From Lysobacter sp. Root916 (GTDB lineage: Bacteria > Pseudomonadota > Gammaproteobacteria > Xanthomonadales > Xanthomonadaceae), in assembly GCF_001429785.1 (NCBI RefSeq), contig NZ_LMJF01000014.1, positions 160,488-217,943 of the forward strand: a stretch of DNA of 57,456 bases, read 5' to 3'. Positions within the stretch are counted from its first letter, which is position 1; each line of letters opens with the position of its first letter. Under the pieces are notes generated by a model. It had not been told where the DNA came from. It made no database searches and worked only from the letters and a program-made list of their open reading frames with translations. The translations under genes were made by a program, and so were the position numbers. This document shows, one piece after another, positions 19,101 through 28,661 of the stretch.

Positions 19101-20005
19101 TGATGTCGGACACGCGCGATCTGCGCGCGGTGGCCGATCCCAACCTGACCGTGCGCTACGCCGCCAAGCAACCGCTGCAGGTGACCGGCACGGTTGCGAT
19201 TCCGTCGGCGCGCATCGACCTGGAGCGCCTGGATCAGGGCGTGTCGGCCTCCCCCGACGTGGTCGTGCTCGATCCCGTGGACCCCGAAGACACCGGCGAC
19301 TCGCCGCTGGATCTGGACCTGACCCTGGCGCTGGGCGACGACGTCAAGCTCAACGGCTTCGGCCTGGACGGCAGCCTGCAAGGCCAGATGCGCGTGCGCG
19401 CGCGGCCCGGCCGCGAGATGACCGCGAGCGGGCGCCTGGATGTCGATGGACGCTACAGCGCTTACGGACAGAAGCTGCAGATCACCCGCGGCCATCTGGC
19501 CTGGTCGAACGGCCCGGTGTCCGATCCCATCCTCGACGTACGCGCCGAACGCGAAGTCGGCGAAGTCACCGCAGGCGTCGACATCTCCGGCCGCGCCAGC
19601 GCGCCGCAGGTCAACGTGTGGTCCAACCCGGCCAGCTCGCAGTCCGAAGCGCTGGCCTACCTCGCGCTGGGCCGTCCGCTGTCCAGCGCCAGCGGCGACG
19701 AGAGCCGCCAGCTCAACGCCGCCAGCGCCGCGCTCTCGGCCGGCGGCAGCCTGCTGGCCTCCCAGCTGGGCGCCAAGATCGGCCTGGACGACGCCGGCGT
19801 GATGGAAAGCCGCGCGCTCGGCGGTTCGGTGCTGGGCGTGGGCAAGTATTTGTCGCCGCGCTTGTACGTGGGCTACGGCGTGTCCCTGCTCGGCACCGGC
19901 CAGGTGCTCACGCTGAAATACCTGCTGCGCAAGGGCTTCGATATCGAGATCGAATCCAGCACGATCGAGAACCGCGCTTCGATCAACTGGCGCAAGGAAA
20001 AGTAA
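16142..20005 (+). CDS. tamB: Translocation and assembly module protein TamB
   Basis: TamB is the inner-membrane-anchored, periplasm-spanning partner of TamA, now grouped with AsmA-like lipid-transport bridges. The 1287-residue protein has an N-terminal membrane anchor (about residues 24-50), a long region of beta-helical repeats, and the C-terminal DUF490 domain. In that domain ARIDLERLDQGVSASPDVVV, YLALGRPLS and the final VGYGVSLLGTGQVLTLKYLLRKGF...ASINWRKEK are typical. Length fits the family. Together with tamA it would help insert outer-membrane proteins and traffic lipid. Confidence 0.95.
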   Translation: MSDTPKTAAELLAERRQRRRAAARRWAWRSSFVAGALTLLIAFAAYWLLATVGGRDVLLNQIKARLPANASFTWRDADGPASGPLTLRGVHFSYEGIDFRAERVYVDTAIRPLLGRKLRLDALQVEDASLDLPKSKEPFKFPSWPDVLPDIAPPLSLQADDVRVDRMKVSQAGEPIIDVRRLRGGLDAQSGQLKVEKLAIDSDRARITLHGEYSPRNDYRTDLVATAVLPARAGRTPPRLGLVAKGDLSRMNVAISGYAPGPVRATATLRGKDDPRWQLRAKADALDIGLLLSPDAEPSDTPLSAQFDMHGVGGTAELSGRFAQGDLRAEILPSKVKLEEQVLDVQPLALRIFDGTATLRGHADFTDAENGRFKFAVNARGLRWGGNAPAPSAKTPVTPAAAATPAIVADADLGFAGTVQAWAAIGNARIERDKQVATVRFDGRGNDQRMTLNALQAQMPTGRLDGKGDVAWAPKLGWNFDATLAGFDPGYFAPEWKGAVNGKLVTRGDTRADGGLEIAVDASQLGGRLRDRPLQGRGRFLMHGAATGKSDDAFEGEVALSLGGSRIDAKGKLAQTLDVDAKFSPLQLNDLLPDTAGSLRGTLKLSGARTAPNIDADLSGSGLKYGDYRAETLLAKGRLPWTGRGGAIEVRASGLDVGLPMDSVAIDARGAVESLQLQGNARGEIGTLELSGHADKRGATWQGALATLQLAPSKGASWRLQQAAQFRWDGKNGALSNACLASSGGGSLCANADWPRRGLDVKGQGLPLTLAQPYLPERADKRPWVLRGEIAIDGELRPVGNAWRGQATVTSAGGGMKFSERARREPVRYSNLSLRASFDPRRIEADLDAVVNDDGRLDARIATGWDAYSPLEGDIALNTDELTWVELFSPDIVEPKGKLDGRIGLSGTRDAPRLSGQARLSEFSTELPALAIALQDGDVRLDAQPDGTARIVGRVRSGEGTLNIDGSLGWQGDDTPLVLNLRGKNVLMSDTRDLRAVADPNLTVRYAAKQPLQVTGTVAIPSARIDLERLDQGVSASPDVVVLDPVDPEDTGDSPLDLDLTLALGDDVKLNGFGLDGSLQGQMRVRARPGREMTASGRLDVDGRYSAYGQKLQITRGHLAWSNGPVSDPILDVRAEREVGEVTAGVDISGRASAPQVNVWSNPASSQSEALAYLALGRPLSSASGDESRQLNAASAALSAGGSLLASQLGAKIGLDDAGVMESRALGGSVLGVGKYLSPRLYVGYGVSLLGTGQVLTLKYLLRKGFDIEIESSTIENRASINWRKEK

Positions 20006-20032
20006 GCCGCACGCCAGGAAACTTTCGTTTCG

Positions 20033-20055
20033 GCGCGACGAAGGATTCGTCGCGC
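20033..20055 (+). terminator. Hairpin after tamB, possible terminator
   Basis: Arms GCGCGACGAA (20033-20042) and TTCGTCGCGC (20046-20055) form a 10-base stem with a GGA loop, 28 bases after the tamB stop. No T-tract follows, so termination may be weak or factor-dependent. Confidence 0.45.
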
Positions 20056-20202
20056 TTCGCGCCGAGCCTGCTTGCGCTCGATTCGCGAACTGCATCACAG
20101 CCAAACAGTGGCCGCGACCGCCGCTGCCATCGCTTTGCATGCCCGCAGGGCCCAAGATTTGCGCGCGGCGCAACGGCCGCCCTTCAGCCGATCCGGGACC
20201 CC

Positions 20203-22404
20203 ATGCGCATTCATCGACTCGCCGCCGCTTTGACGGCCACGCTATGCCTGATCGCCTGCACGCCCGGGGCGCAACAGGAGGGCGCTAGCTCAGGGGAAAC
20301 GGCCGCGACGGGCGCCGCTGCGGCCACCGGCATGTCGATGGCGACGCCCAACGCGCCGCAAGCGCAGCCCTTCGCCACGCCCCTGGAGATTGTGCAGCTG
20401 CACCTGGCGCAGACCCACGTCATGCCCGAAGCGGGCCTGCAATGGAGCCTGGCCAACGCCAAGGAAGAACTGCATGCGATCGGCAATCGCGAAGCGCTGG
20501 TGCTGGTCAAGTTGGCGGCGGACAACGCCGTCAATCCGAGGATCGAAGCCTGGCGCGGCGGCCAGCAGTTGGGCTCGATCGCGCTGAGCGGCGCGACGCC
20601 GCCGACCGAAGCCGCGGGCCCCGCCCACCCCTACGGCACGCTTAGCGCCACGCTGCCGGCGTCGTGGCTGGCACCGGGCCTGCAATTGCGCGCGAGCGCC
20701 GACAATTACAGCGCCGGCGGGTTCCGCTCGCCGTCGATCGGCGCCGACAGCCCGGTCACCCTGCGCGTGCTGCCCTTCTACCTGTTCGGCGCCAACGAAC
20801 TCAATTCGATCCCGCTCAGCACCACCGCGGTGCCCAATGCGGCCACGGTCGACGAGCTCTACGCCAAGTGGCCGGTCGCCAGCGTGGTCGCGCAGAACCA
20901 TCCCGCGCGGCTCGCGCAATGGCCGATCCTGGTGGTCGGGCCCGCCGGCGGCCGGCCGGCCTACGTCGCCCACAACACCAACGAGGAACAAGCCGGTTAC
21001 GAGTTGATGGGCGCGGTGCTCGACGTGCTGGGCGGCCTGCTCGACGCCAACGGCGAAGGCAATGGTCCGGTGCAGTACTACGCGCCCTTGATCATGTTCG
21101 ACGCCAACCGCGTGTACCGCAGCCCCGGCGGCGGCCTGGGCACGGTCGGCGGCGATACCGGCGTCGGCGATCACAACTACCGCGGGATCTTCGTGCACGA
21201 GCAGGGCCACGCCATGGGCCTGCCGCATCAGGACGACGGCTACAAGGGCGGCCGCTATCCGTATCTGGCCGGCAGCCTCAACGGATCGGTCTGGGGTTAC
21301 GACAGCACGCGCAAGCAGTTCCTGGCGCCGTTCGTGCCGACCACCGCGTCGCGCTACAGCACCTGCCGCGGCGATACCTTCGCCGGCACGCCGCGCCAGC
21401 TCGACGCCCAGGGGCGCTGCATCAAGCAAGACCCGATGCAGAGCGGCTCCGGAGACGAGGCGGCCGGCTATCGCTTCGCCACCTTCTCCGACTACAGCAC
21501 CGCCATGATGCAACGGCATTTCGAAGGCGTCGCCCGCAACGACGACCAGGGCCGGCGCGTGTACGACGGCGGCAGCATCGTCGCCGATGCCGCCTTCCCC
21601 GGCGGTTACAAGCGTTGGGATAGCCTGGACCGGCGTTGGGTCAACGTCGACCGGACCACCACCGACAAGGGTCTGTACGGCCTGGACGGCGGGCTGCCTC
21701 TGCGGCGCGACGTGCCAGTGCACGCCATCGCGATCTCCTACAGCCTGGCCGGCACGCCCCAGGTCTCGCAGATCTATCCGGTGCTGAGCCACCGCGGCAA
21801 CCTGCTGCGTACGATCGACCCCACCGATGCGGCGCAACGCGCCAGCATCGTGCCCAACACCGGGCCGGTGCCCTGGTATTGCCACGCCAGCGGCTGCGAC
21901 TACAGCCTGCGTCTGACTTACGTCGACGGCAGCGTGCGTCACGTATTGCTGCAAGGCGGCTTTCGCTCCTGGTGGGGCCCGATGACGGCGCCGCCCGCGA
22001 ACGCGAGCGATCCCAAAAACGGCGCGAGCTTCCGCACCTGGGCGATCAATGTTCCCGGCGAGGTGATGCTGCGCAAGATCGAGCTGCTGGATACGCCGCG
22101 CGCCTGGGAAGGCCTGCCGGCCAACCCGGCCGTACTTGCCACCCGCGAGCACATCGAATTGGGCGACACGCCGCACGCCACCGGCGGCGTACCGGCCGCG
22201 CCAGGCGTGCCCGTCGCGATGCGCGCGCAAACCGCAGGCGTGCGCGGCGCCGAAGGCGCATGCACCGAACTGGCGACGATCGCCGCGCCGCGTTCGGCAT
22301 TGCCGGCGCCGCTGTGCGCCAGCGCGCGGCCGGACGGGGCCGCTCCGCCGCAGCCGCCTCGGTTCGATATGCGCCAGACCCTGCCTCGCATGCTGCGGCG
22401 CTGA
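20203..22404 (+). CDS. Lipoprotein with M66/StcE-like zinc metalloprotease motif
   Basis: This 733-residue predicted lipoprotein has a lipobox (LIAC, Cys near residue 20) and a Ser/Ala-rich linker. The catalytic region carries the extended zinc motif HEQGHAMGLPH (residues 332-342), fitting HExxHxxGxxH of the metzincin clan. The setting (HNYRGIFVHEQGH, then GGRYPYLAGSLNGSVWGYD and YSTAMMQRHF) resembles the M66 family of StcE/dictomallein mucin-degrading proteases. A C-terminal segment of about 200 residues after it is unassigned. Placement in the outer membrane facing outward is inferred from the lipobox. It stands alone between tamB and the nucleotidyltransferase. Confidence 0.82.
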   Translation: MRIHRLAAALTATLCLIACTPGAQQEGASSGETAATGAAAATGMSMATPNAPQAQPFATPLEIVQLHLAQTHVMPEAGLQWSLANAKEELHAIGNREALVLVKLAADNAVNPRIEAWRGGQQLGSIALSGATPPTEAAGPAHPYGTLSATLPASWLAPGLQLRASADNYSAGGFRSPSIGADSPVTLRVLPFYLFGANELNSIPLSTTAVPNAATVDELYAKWPVASVVAQNHPARLAQWPILVVGPAGGRPAYVAHNTNEEQAGYELMGAVLDVLGGLLDANGEGNGPVQYYAPLIMFDANRVYRSPGGGLGTVGGDTGVGDHNYRGIFVHEQGHAMGLPHQDDGYKGGRYPYLAGSLNGSVWGYDSTRKQFLAPFVPTTASRYSTCRGDTFAGTPRQLDAQGRCIKQDPMQSGSGDEAAGYRFATFSDYSTAMMQRHFEGVARNDDQGRRVYDGGSIVADAAFPGGYKRWDSLDRRWVNVDRTTTDKGLYGLDGGLPLRRDVPVHAIAISYSLAGTPQVSQIYPVLSHRGNLLRTIDPTDAAQRASIVPNTGPVPWYCHASGCDYSLRLTYVDGSVRHVLLQGGFRSWWGPMTAPPANASDPKNGASFRTWAINVPGEVMLRKIELLDTPRAWEGLPANPAVLATREHIELGDTPHATGGVPAAPGVPVAMRAQTAGVRGAEGACTELATIAAPRSALPAPLCASARPDGAAPPQPPRFDMRQTLPRMLRR

Positions 22405-22525
22405 TCTCGCGCGGCGTGGCGGTGGCGTCTTCGCTTATCGAAGCCTGCTCGAATCGATGGCAGAGCCGGCGCCCAGGTTGGGCACGATGAACCTCGGCCG
22501 CTAAAAGCTTACGACTGGCGCGCGG

Positions 22526-23353
22526 TCAGGCGGGCGCTATGGCGCGCCTGAAGAATTCGTCGAGTTGCTCGCCCTGGCCGCGGCCGGGCGTCAGCGTCGG
22601 CGGCGACTGTTCCATACGCCGCAACTGGGCTTCGATGAATTCGCTGATCTCGGGCACGCGCGGTCCATCCTCGACTTCCTTGGCGCTGCGCTTCTTAACC
22701 AGCAAAGCGTCGATCGCGACTCGCAGCGGTCCGTCGGGCAACAGGCGGTCGAGTAGCCGCTCGAAGGCCATTGGCGGCGGACCGGAAGCTTGTTCGATCC
22801 ACAGGCAGGCCAATATCGGCCGCAGCACATACAAATACTTCTTGGTCCGTACTCGCTCGCCACGCAGGTAGCCGCGGAAGTTGCCGCGCGCCATGCGGTG
22901 GTAGTGGTGCCAAGTGGCAATGGGCGAATAGTTGCGGTCCACCAGTTCGCGCAGTCCGGCGACCAAGCGTTCGTCCTGCCGATAGACGACAGGCGAGCGC
23001 AGCCACTCCAGCAAGGTCGGATTCGACTTCGACAGCAAGCGCAGCGCCTTGCGCAGGTCCCAGCCGCTGACGTCGAGCTCGTCGTCGATCGGCAGTTCGA
23101 TCACGTCGCGCTGCGGCTCGCCCGGCCCGGTGCGCTCGTTGACGCTGAGGTACCAGTCGCGCCGGTGCACATAGACGAAGCGCGCGTCGTAGTCGCTGTC
23201 GGGCGAAGAGAAGCCCCAGCCGCGGCTGCCGGACTCGCAGGCGAACACGATGCGCACATCGTGATCGCGCTCGATGCCGTCCAGGGCAGCCAGCACCGCC
23301 GCGCGTTGCTCCGGCGCGATCGGATGGATGTCGGAATCGGGGACGTCGGTCAT
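22526..23353 (-). CDS. RlaP/YcgL-type predicted nucleotidyltransferase
   Basis: This 275-residue protein belongs to the PF10127-type nucleotidyltransferases. It contains the polymerase-beta-like motif ACESGSRGWGFSSPDSDYDARFVYV, with the GS(R)GW box and the catalytic DSDYD acid pair, followed by RDVIELP. Members are often of unknown target; some act in RNA metabolism. The ATG at 23353 is chosen because the Met heads the family's conserved region; upstream codons in frame look non-coding. It is divergent from the GNAT gene across about 87 bases. Confidence 0.85.
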   Translation of the reverse strand: MTDVPDSDIHPIAPEQRAAVLAALDGIERDHDVRIVFACESGSRGWGFSSPDSDYDARFVYVHRRDWYLSVNERTGPGEPQRDVIELPIDDELDVSGWDLRKALRLLSKSNPTLLEWLRSPVVYRQDERLVAGLRELVDRNYSPIATWHHYHRMARGNFRGYLRGERVRTKKYLYVLRPILACLWIEQASGPPPMAFERLLDRLLPDGPLRVAIDALLVKKRSAKEVEDGPRVPEISEFIEAQLRRMEQSPPTLTPGRGQGEQLDEFFRRAIAPA

Positions 23354-23440
23354 CGAATTGCGGGCCGCCTGCACTGGCATCAAGCTTAGTCCAGCGGCGA
23401 CACTGCCGGCATCGGCCAAATACTTCGAGGACCGCAACGC

Positions 23441-23953
23441 GTGACCACCGTGATCGAAACGCAACGCCTGACGCTGGACGAACTGGCGCCGCCGGATGCG
23501 GACTTCATCGTCGAACTGCTCAACGACCCGGCCTTCCTGGCCAACATCGGCGATCGCGGCGTACGCGATCACGCCGACGCCTTGCGCTACATCGCCAACG
23601 GGCCGGCCGCCAGCTACGCCAAGCACGGCTTCGGCTTGTGGCTGGTGCGCGACAAGGTCAGCGGCGAACGTCTAGGCTTGAGCGGGCTGTTGCAGCGCGA
23701 CACCCTGCCCGATGCGGACATCGGCTACGCCTTCCTGCCGCAGTACCGCGGCCAGGGTTACGCGGTCGAGGCCTGCACGGCGGTGATCGCGCATGCGCGC
23801 GAACCTTTGCGACTGCCGCGCGTGCTGGCCATCGTCTCGCCCGGCAACGAAGCCTCCACCCGCGTGCTGGAGAAGATCGGCCTGCGCTACCAGCGCCGGA
23901 TGCGGCTGAGCGAAGACGCCGAAGAACTGCTGCTGTACTCCACCGAGGCCTGA
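23441..23953 (+). CDS. GNAT-family N-acetyltransferase (RimJ/RimL type)
   Basis: This 170-residue GNAT enzyme of the RimJ/RimL-like branch opens ETQRLTLDELAPPDADFI. The acetyl-CoA-binding motif is IGYAFLPQYRGQGYAVEA (Q-x-x-G-x-G/A within YRGQGYA) followed by SPGNEASTRVLEKIGLRY. Such proteins acetylate amines of ribosomal proteins or small molecules; the target is unknown. The start is GTG at 23441. It converges with the BNR lipoprotein gene with only four bases between the stops. Confidence 0.9.
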   Translation: MTTVIETQRLTLDELAPPDADFIVELLNDPAFLANIGDRGVRDHADALRYIANGPAASYAKHGFGLWLVRDKVSGERLGLSGLLQRDTLPDADIGYAFLPQYRGQGYAVEACTAVIAHAREPLRLPRVLAIVSPGNEASTRVLEKIGLRYQRRMRLSEDAEELLLYSTEA

Positions 23954-23957
23954 GCGC

Positions 23958-25244
23958 TCAGCGCGCGACGATGCGCGCGCCATGCAGACGCGGGCGGCCG
24001 TCGGCCACGTCGGTCCACACCGCGTAGGCCGCGGCACCGGACAGGGCCAGCTGCGGAAAACCGGTGGCGCGGCCGCGTCCTTGCAGGCGCGCGAGCTCCA
24101 GACGTTGCGGTTCGCCGGACAGGTCGGCGGCGTAGCGCGCGAGCTGCAGCGATTGGCCCTGCGCGTCTTCGCGCAGCCACAGCACCCACACCGCGTCCGC
24201 GGCTATGGCGACATCGACGCGGCCCTGCACCTGCGCGCCCTGATCGAGCACGCGCGGCGCGGCGTAGGAGTCGCCGGCGTCCTCGCTGCGCGCGAGCTTG
24301 AGCGTGGGGGTGTCGCCGGCCGCGGTGTACCAGGCCACCACCGCGCGCGATCCGCGCGCGGCCACGGCCGGGCCGTTGACCGGACAGGCCGGCATGGTCC
24401 AACGATCCGGGTGCACCATGCGCGCCGCGCCCCACCCTCCCGGCCCGCGCCGTACTGCCGCGATGTCGCGCAGCTCTTCGACCGAGCGATCGCGATAGAC
24501 CAGCAAGGTGCCGCCCTCGGTCAGCGCGACATCGGTCTGGCAGCAGTCGCAGGTCCTGCGGTCCAACTCGACCTCGTCGCTGCGCCGCAGCTCGGCATCG
24601 ACGATCGCGCTGCGCAGGCTCATCGTGCCGCCATGGTCCTCGTGGCCGGCATGCGCGTCGGTGGACGCAGCCGCATTGTGGCGGCCGTCCAGCCAGGCGA
24701 TGCCGAGGCGATCCTCCGCGGCCGGCCACAGCGACACGAAGCCGTGCTCGGTCGAAGTGCCGTCGTTGTTGACCAGCACGGGCGCGGACCAGGTCGCGCC
24801 ATCGTCGGCCGAACGCGCCAGTGCGACGTCGTAGGCATAGGGCGCGCTCGCGGACTTGCGCAGCCAATGCGCCCATAACGCGCCGTCGGCGGTGGCCATG
24901 ACGTGCGGGGTGTCGGCCCAGTTGACGAACCAGTCGCGGCCGGCGGCGACCTGCACCGGCGCCGACCAGGCCGCGTGGCCGGCATCGCTCGATTGCGCCA
25001 GCCGCAGGCGATGTTCGCCGTCATGCGACTCGATCCACGACAGCAGCAAGCGGCCGTCCGCGCCGGCGACCAGATCGGGTTGCGCGGCAGCGGTGTCCAC
25101 GGGCAGCGCCCAGGCGCTGGCGCTTAGGCGCAGGGCCGGCGCCGATGCGGGGGCCTCGGCTGCAACGGGGGGCGGCGCGTCACCGCGCCCGCAGGCGCTG
25201 CCGGCCAGGATCAGTGCGATCGCGAGAATCGGGCGGGGCTTCAT
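23958..25244 (-). CDS. Exported BNR/sialidase-like protein with Cys motif
   Basis: This 428-residue exported protein, probably a lipoprotein (AGSAC near residue 18), contains Asp-box/BNR-type repeats such as SADDGATW (145-152) and SEDAGDSY. It reads as a six-bladed propeller of the sialidase-like fold, but sialidase-type arginines are not obvious, so an enzymatic sialidase role is unproven. It has a CDCC motif (232-235) preceded by a His-rich stretch (HAGHEDHGG), and a CPVNG motif (287-291). These might form disulfides or bind metal or a cofactor. Substrate is unknown. Confidence 0.78.
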   Translation of the reverse strand: MKPRPILAIALILAGSACGRGDAPPPVAAEAPASAPALRLSASAWALPVDTAAAQPDLVAGADGRLLLSWIESHDGEHRLRLAQSSDAGHAAWSAPVQVAAGRDWFVNWADTPHVMATADGALWAHWLRKSASAPYAYDVALARSADDGATWSAPVLVNNDGTSTEHGFVSLWPAAEDRLGIAWLDGRHNAAASTDAHAGHEDHGGTMSLRSAIVDAELRRSDEVELDRRTCDCCQTDVALTEGGTLLVYRDRSVEELRDIAAVRRGPGGWGAARMVHPDRWTMPACPVNGPAVAARGSRAVVAWYTAAGDTPTLKLARSEDAGDSYAAPRVLDQGAQVQGRVDVAIAADAVWVLWLREDAQGQSLQLARYAADLSGEPQRLELARLQGRGRATGFPQLALSGAAAYAVWTDVADGRPRLHGARIVAR

Positions 25245-25300
25245 GGCGGAAGGGTAATCCAGCCCGAGGCCGCGAGGGCGGTCGTGGTGTTACGCGACGA

Positions 25301-25332
25301 TGCGGTTCGCCTATGGCTCACCGCATCCTACG
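25301..25332. repeat. TGCGGTTCGC...CACCGCATCCTACG repeat
   Basis: The 32 bases match one arm of the imperfect palindrome family found at 53513-53543 and 53714-53744. It sits in the 132-base gap between the BNR lipoprotein gene and mnmG, where no promoter or gene was recognised. Confidence 0.55.
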
Positions 25333-25376
25333 GGCGAGCGGGCGGGCGGGTGGGTGCGCGGCGAGCGCGCCGCGTC

Positions 25377-27266
<1,890 letters not shown>

Positions 27267-27341
27267 CGCAGGGTCCGGCGCCGCGGGGCGGCGGGCGGAA
27301 TTTTAGGGCATGCCGGCGCGGGGCGCCCGGGCACGGAAACT

Positions 27342-27356
27342 TGGCACGGTTCCTGC
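27342..27356 (+). promoter_or_regulatory. Candidate sigma-54 (RpoN) promoter
   Basis: TGGCAC (27342-27347), five bases, then CTGC (27353-27356) matches the -24/-12 consensus TGGCAC-N5-TTGC with one change. The key GG (27343-27344) and GC (27355-27356) are ten bases apart, as required. The predicted start is near 27368, and an intrinsic terminator follows about 75 bases later on the same strand. An enhancer-binding site was not identified. Confidence 0.55.
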
Positions 27357-27367
27357 GTCATTACTCT

Positions 27368-27483
27368 TGCACCCAGCGGGGCAGGCGCTAGACGCCGGTC
27401 GGAATTGGAACAGGGGCTGGCCAAGCGCTCGCGGGGGAAGCAGGGGGCCGAATGTCGGGGGACATTCGGCCCCTTATTTTTTT
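27368..27483 (+). ncRNA. Predicted sigma-54-dependent small RNA
   Basis: Between a sigma-54-type promoter and a perfect intrinsic terminator lies about 115 bases with no convincing plus-strand coding frame. The only open frame there reads through the terminator, so it is not a plausible gene. The segment includes GC-rich short stems and four GGA triplets (27401, 27407, 27436, 27460), which do not fully match CsrA/RsmA sites. I cannot name a known RNA family. Its 3' end meets a possible minus-strand small ORF (27474-27644). Boundaries are inferred from promoter and terminator only. Confidence 0.5.
27444..27483 (+). terminator. Strong rho-independent terminator
   Basis: A perfect 13-base stem GGGGCCGAATGTC (27444-27456) and GACATTCGGCCCC (27461-27473), loop GGGG, is followed by TTATTTTTTT (27474-27483). 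On the minus strand it lacks a T-tract. It ends the predicted small RNA transcript. Confidence 0.88.
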
Positions 27484-27644
27484 CCCGATTCCGCTGCGCG
27501 ATACGCGCGATCCATCGATCTGAGGCCGGTCTGGCGCGGCTTGCGCGCGGGACGCCGCGTCTTGCGCGTCGCCTCGTAGAAGGCGCCGACGCCCGACGGG
27601 GACGGAACAGGGGGGATCCGTGATTCCTCGCCGGGCGCCGACAT
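27474..27644 (-). CDS. Possible 56-residue basic small protein
   Basis: An ATG at 27644 opens a 56-codon frame on the minus strand. Its first half is Pro/Ser-rich and its second half is Arg/Lys-rich (ATRKTRRPARKPRQTG). Most codons end in G or C, as in real genes of this genome. The stop codon lies at the foot of the terminator hairpin, so it converges with the small RNA. No clear ribosome-binding site precedes the start, and I recognise no family. The rest of the gap 27267-27844 has nothing else I can support. Confidence 0.3.
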   Translation of the reverse strand: MSAPGEESRIPPVPSPSGVGAFYEATRKTRRPARKPRQTGLRSMDRAYRAAESGKK

Positions 27645-27809
27645 AGTCAGGCTGTCTTACCGACTACGTCCAAATGCGACGCAGCCGGTCAATACCCGTA
27701 GATTGCGGTCAGTCCGGTCCCGATGCAAGACCCTGGGGTGTGACCGGAAACTCGCTTGTGGAAAGCCGCGCTTGCGGAAGCCGCACCCGTGGAAAGCGGC
27801 GGTGCGGGA

Positions 27810-27831
27810 GCGGCGCTGCGTTCAGCGCCGC
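27810..27831 (-). terminator. Hairpin after the Tyr/Gly-rich lipoprotein gene
   Basis: Arms GCGGCGCTG (27810-27818) and CAGCGCCGC (27823-27831) lie 14 bases beyond the stop of the minus-strand gene. There is no clear T-tract, so efficiency is uncertain. Confidence 0.45.
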
Positions 27832-27844
27832 CCCTGGCCCGGTC

Positions 27845-28438
27845 TCACTGCTCGTGCGTGGCCGGACGGCTGTCGCGGCTCTCGATCGCGCGGCGGATGG
27901 TCTGCTGCATCGGCGAGCCGCCGTCGCGGCGCGGCGGCGGGTTGTTGTAGACCCGAGGCATCGGCTGCGAGGGCACGTGGGTCGGCGGACGGCCGCCGTC
28001 GGCATGCTGGCGGCGGATGCCGTCCAGGTTGCGCCACGGCGAGCGATCGTTGTCCGGACGGCCCGGCGGCGGCGGATTGGTCGGCGGCTGGCCCGGATTG
28101 ACCACCACCGGCGGACGCGGGCGGTGCGGACGGTGATAGCCCGGGTAGCCGTAGCCCGGATAACCGGGGTAATAGCCCGGGTAGCCGTAACCGTAGCCCG
28201 GTCGGTAGCCGTAGCTATAAGGATACGGATAGCCGCCGTAGCGGTAGCCGAAGCGGTACGCCTCGCCGTACGGGTAATAGCCGCCGTAGGAGCCGCCGTA
28301 AGAACCGTAATAGCGGTACTCGGTGCTCGGCTGACCGTAGTAATAGTCGCCGCGCGCGCCGTCGCGATACACGTAATCGGGATAGCAACCGGCCAGCAGG
28401 ACGGCGGCTACGACGGGCAGGATCAGTTTGCGAATCAT
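27845..28438 (-). CDS. Tyr/Gly/Pro-rich lipoprotein of unknown function
   Basis: This predicted 197-residue lipoprotein starts MIRKLILPVVAAVLLAGC, with the lipobox LAGC at about residues 15-18. I chose the ATG at 28438 because the upstream frame codes for no signal. The mature N-terminal half is dominated by Tyr, Gly and Pro repeats (PGYYPGYPGYGYPGY), then a Pro/Asn/Arg-rich low-complexity tail ending in QTIRRAIESRDSRPATHEQ. Such composition fits a flexible surface or envelope-linked protein; no domain is recognised. A hairpin follows the stop. It faces away from the EamA gene at 28662. Confidence 0.8.
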   Translation of the reverse strand: MIRKLILPVVAAVLLAGCYPDYVYRDGARGDYYYGQPSTEYRYYGSYGGSYGGYYPYGEAYRFGYRYGGYPYPYSYGYRPGYGYGYPGYYPGYPGYGYPGYHRPHRPRPPVVVNPGQPPTNPPPPGRPDNDRSPWRNLDGIRRQHADGGRPPTHVPSQPMPRVYNNPPPRRDGGSPMQQTIRRAIESRDSRPATHEQ

Positions 28439-28661
28439 GGCTGGAACCCCCCAGGGTGTGCCGCCAGCTTCGGCCCGGGGCATTGAACTCGGGCTTAACT
28501 CGGCGGGTGGCCGGAAACCCCATCCTGACCGGTTCAGGTCCGCGCTACCAGTGTCGCCGCCCTAACCGACCGCTTGCGCAATTGCCGGGCCGGCGCACCG
28601 GTGCCAGCATGCCGGTCCGCGGCCGCGCGCAGGCGCCCCGCCCCCCCGTTCGCGAGCCCCC

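Noticed and set aside
17183-20173. A 996-codon minus-strand frame over tamB
   Set aside because: Shadow of tamB for the same reason; TamB has clear family features.
27310-27579. Plus-strand open frame across the sRNA locus
   Set aside because: It reads straight through the strong terminator hairpin and has no recognisable protein character, so it is unlikely to be translated.
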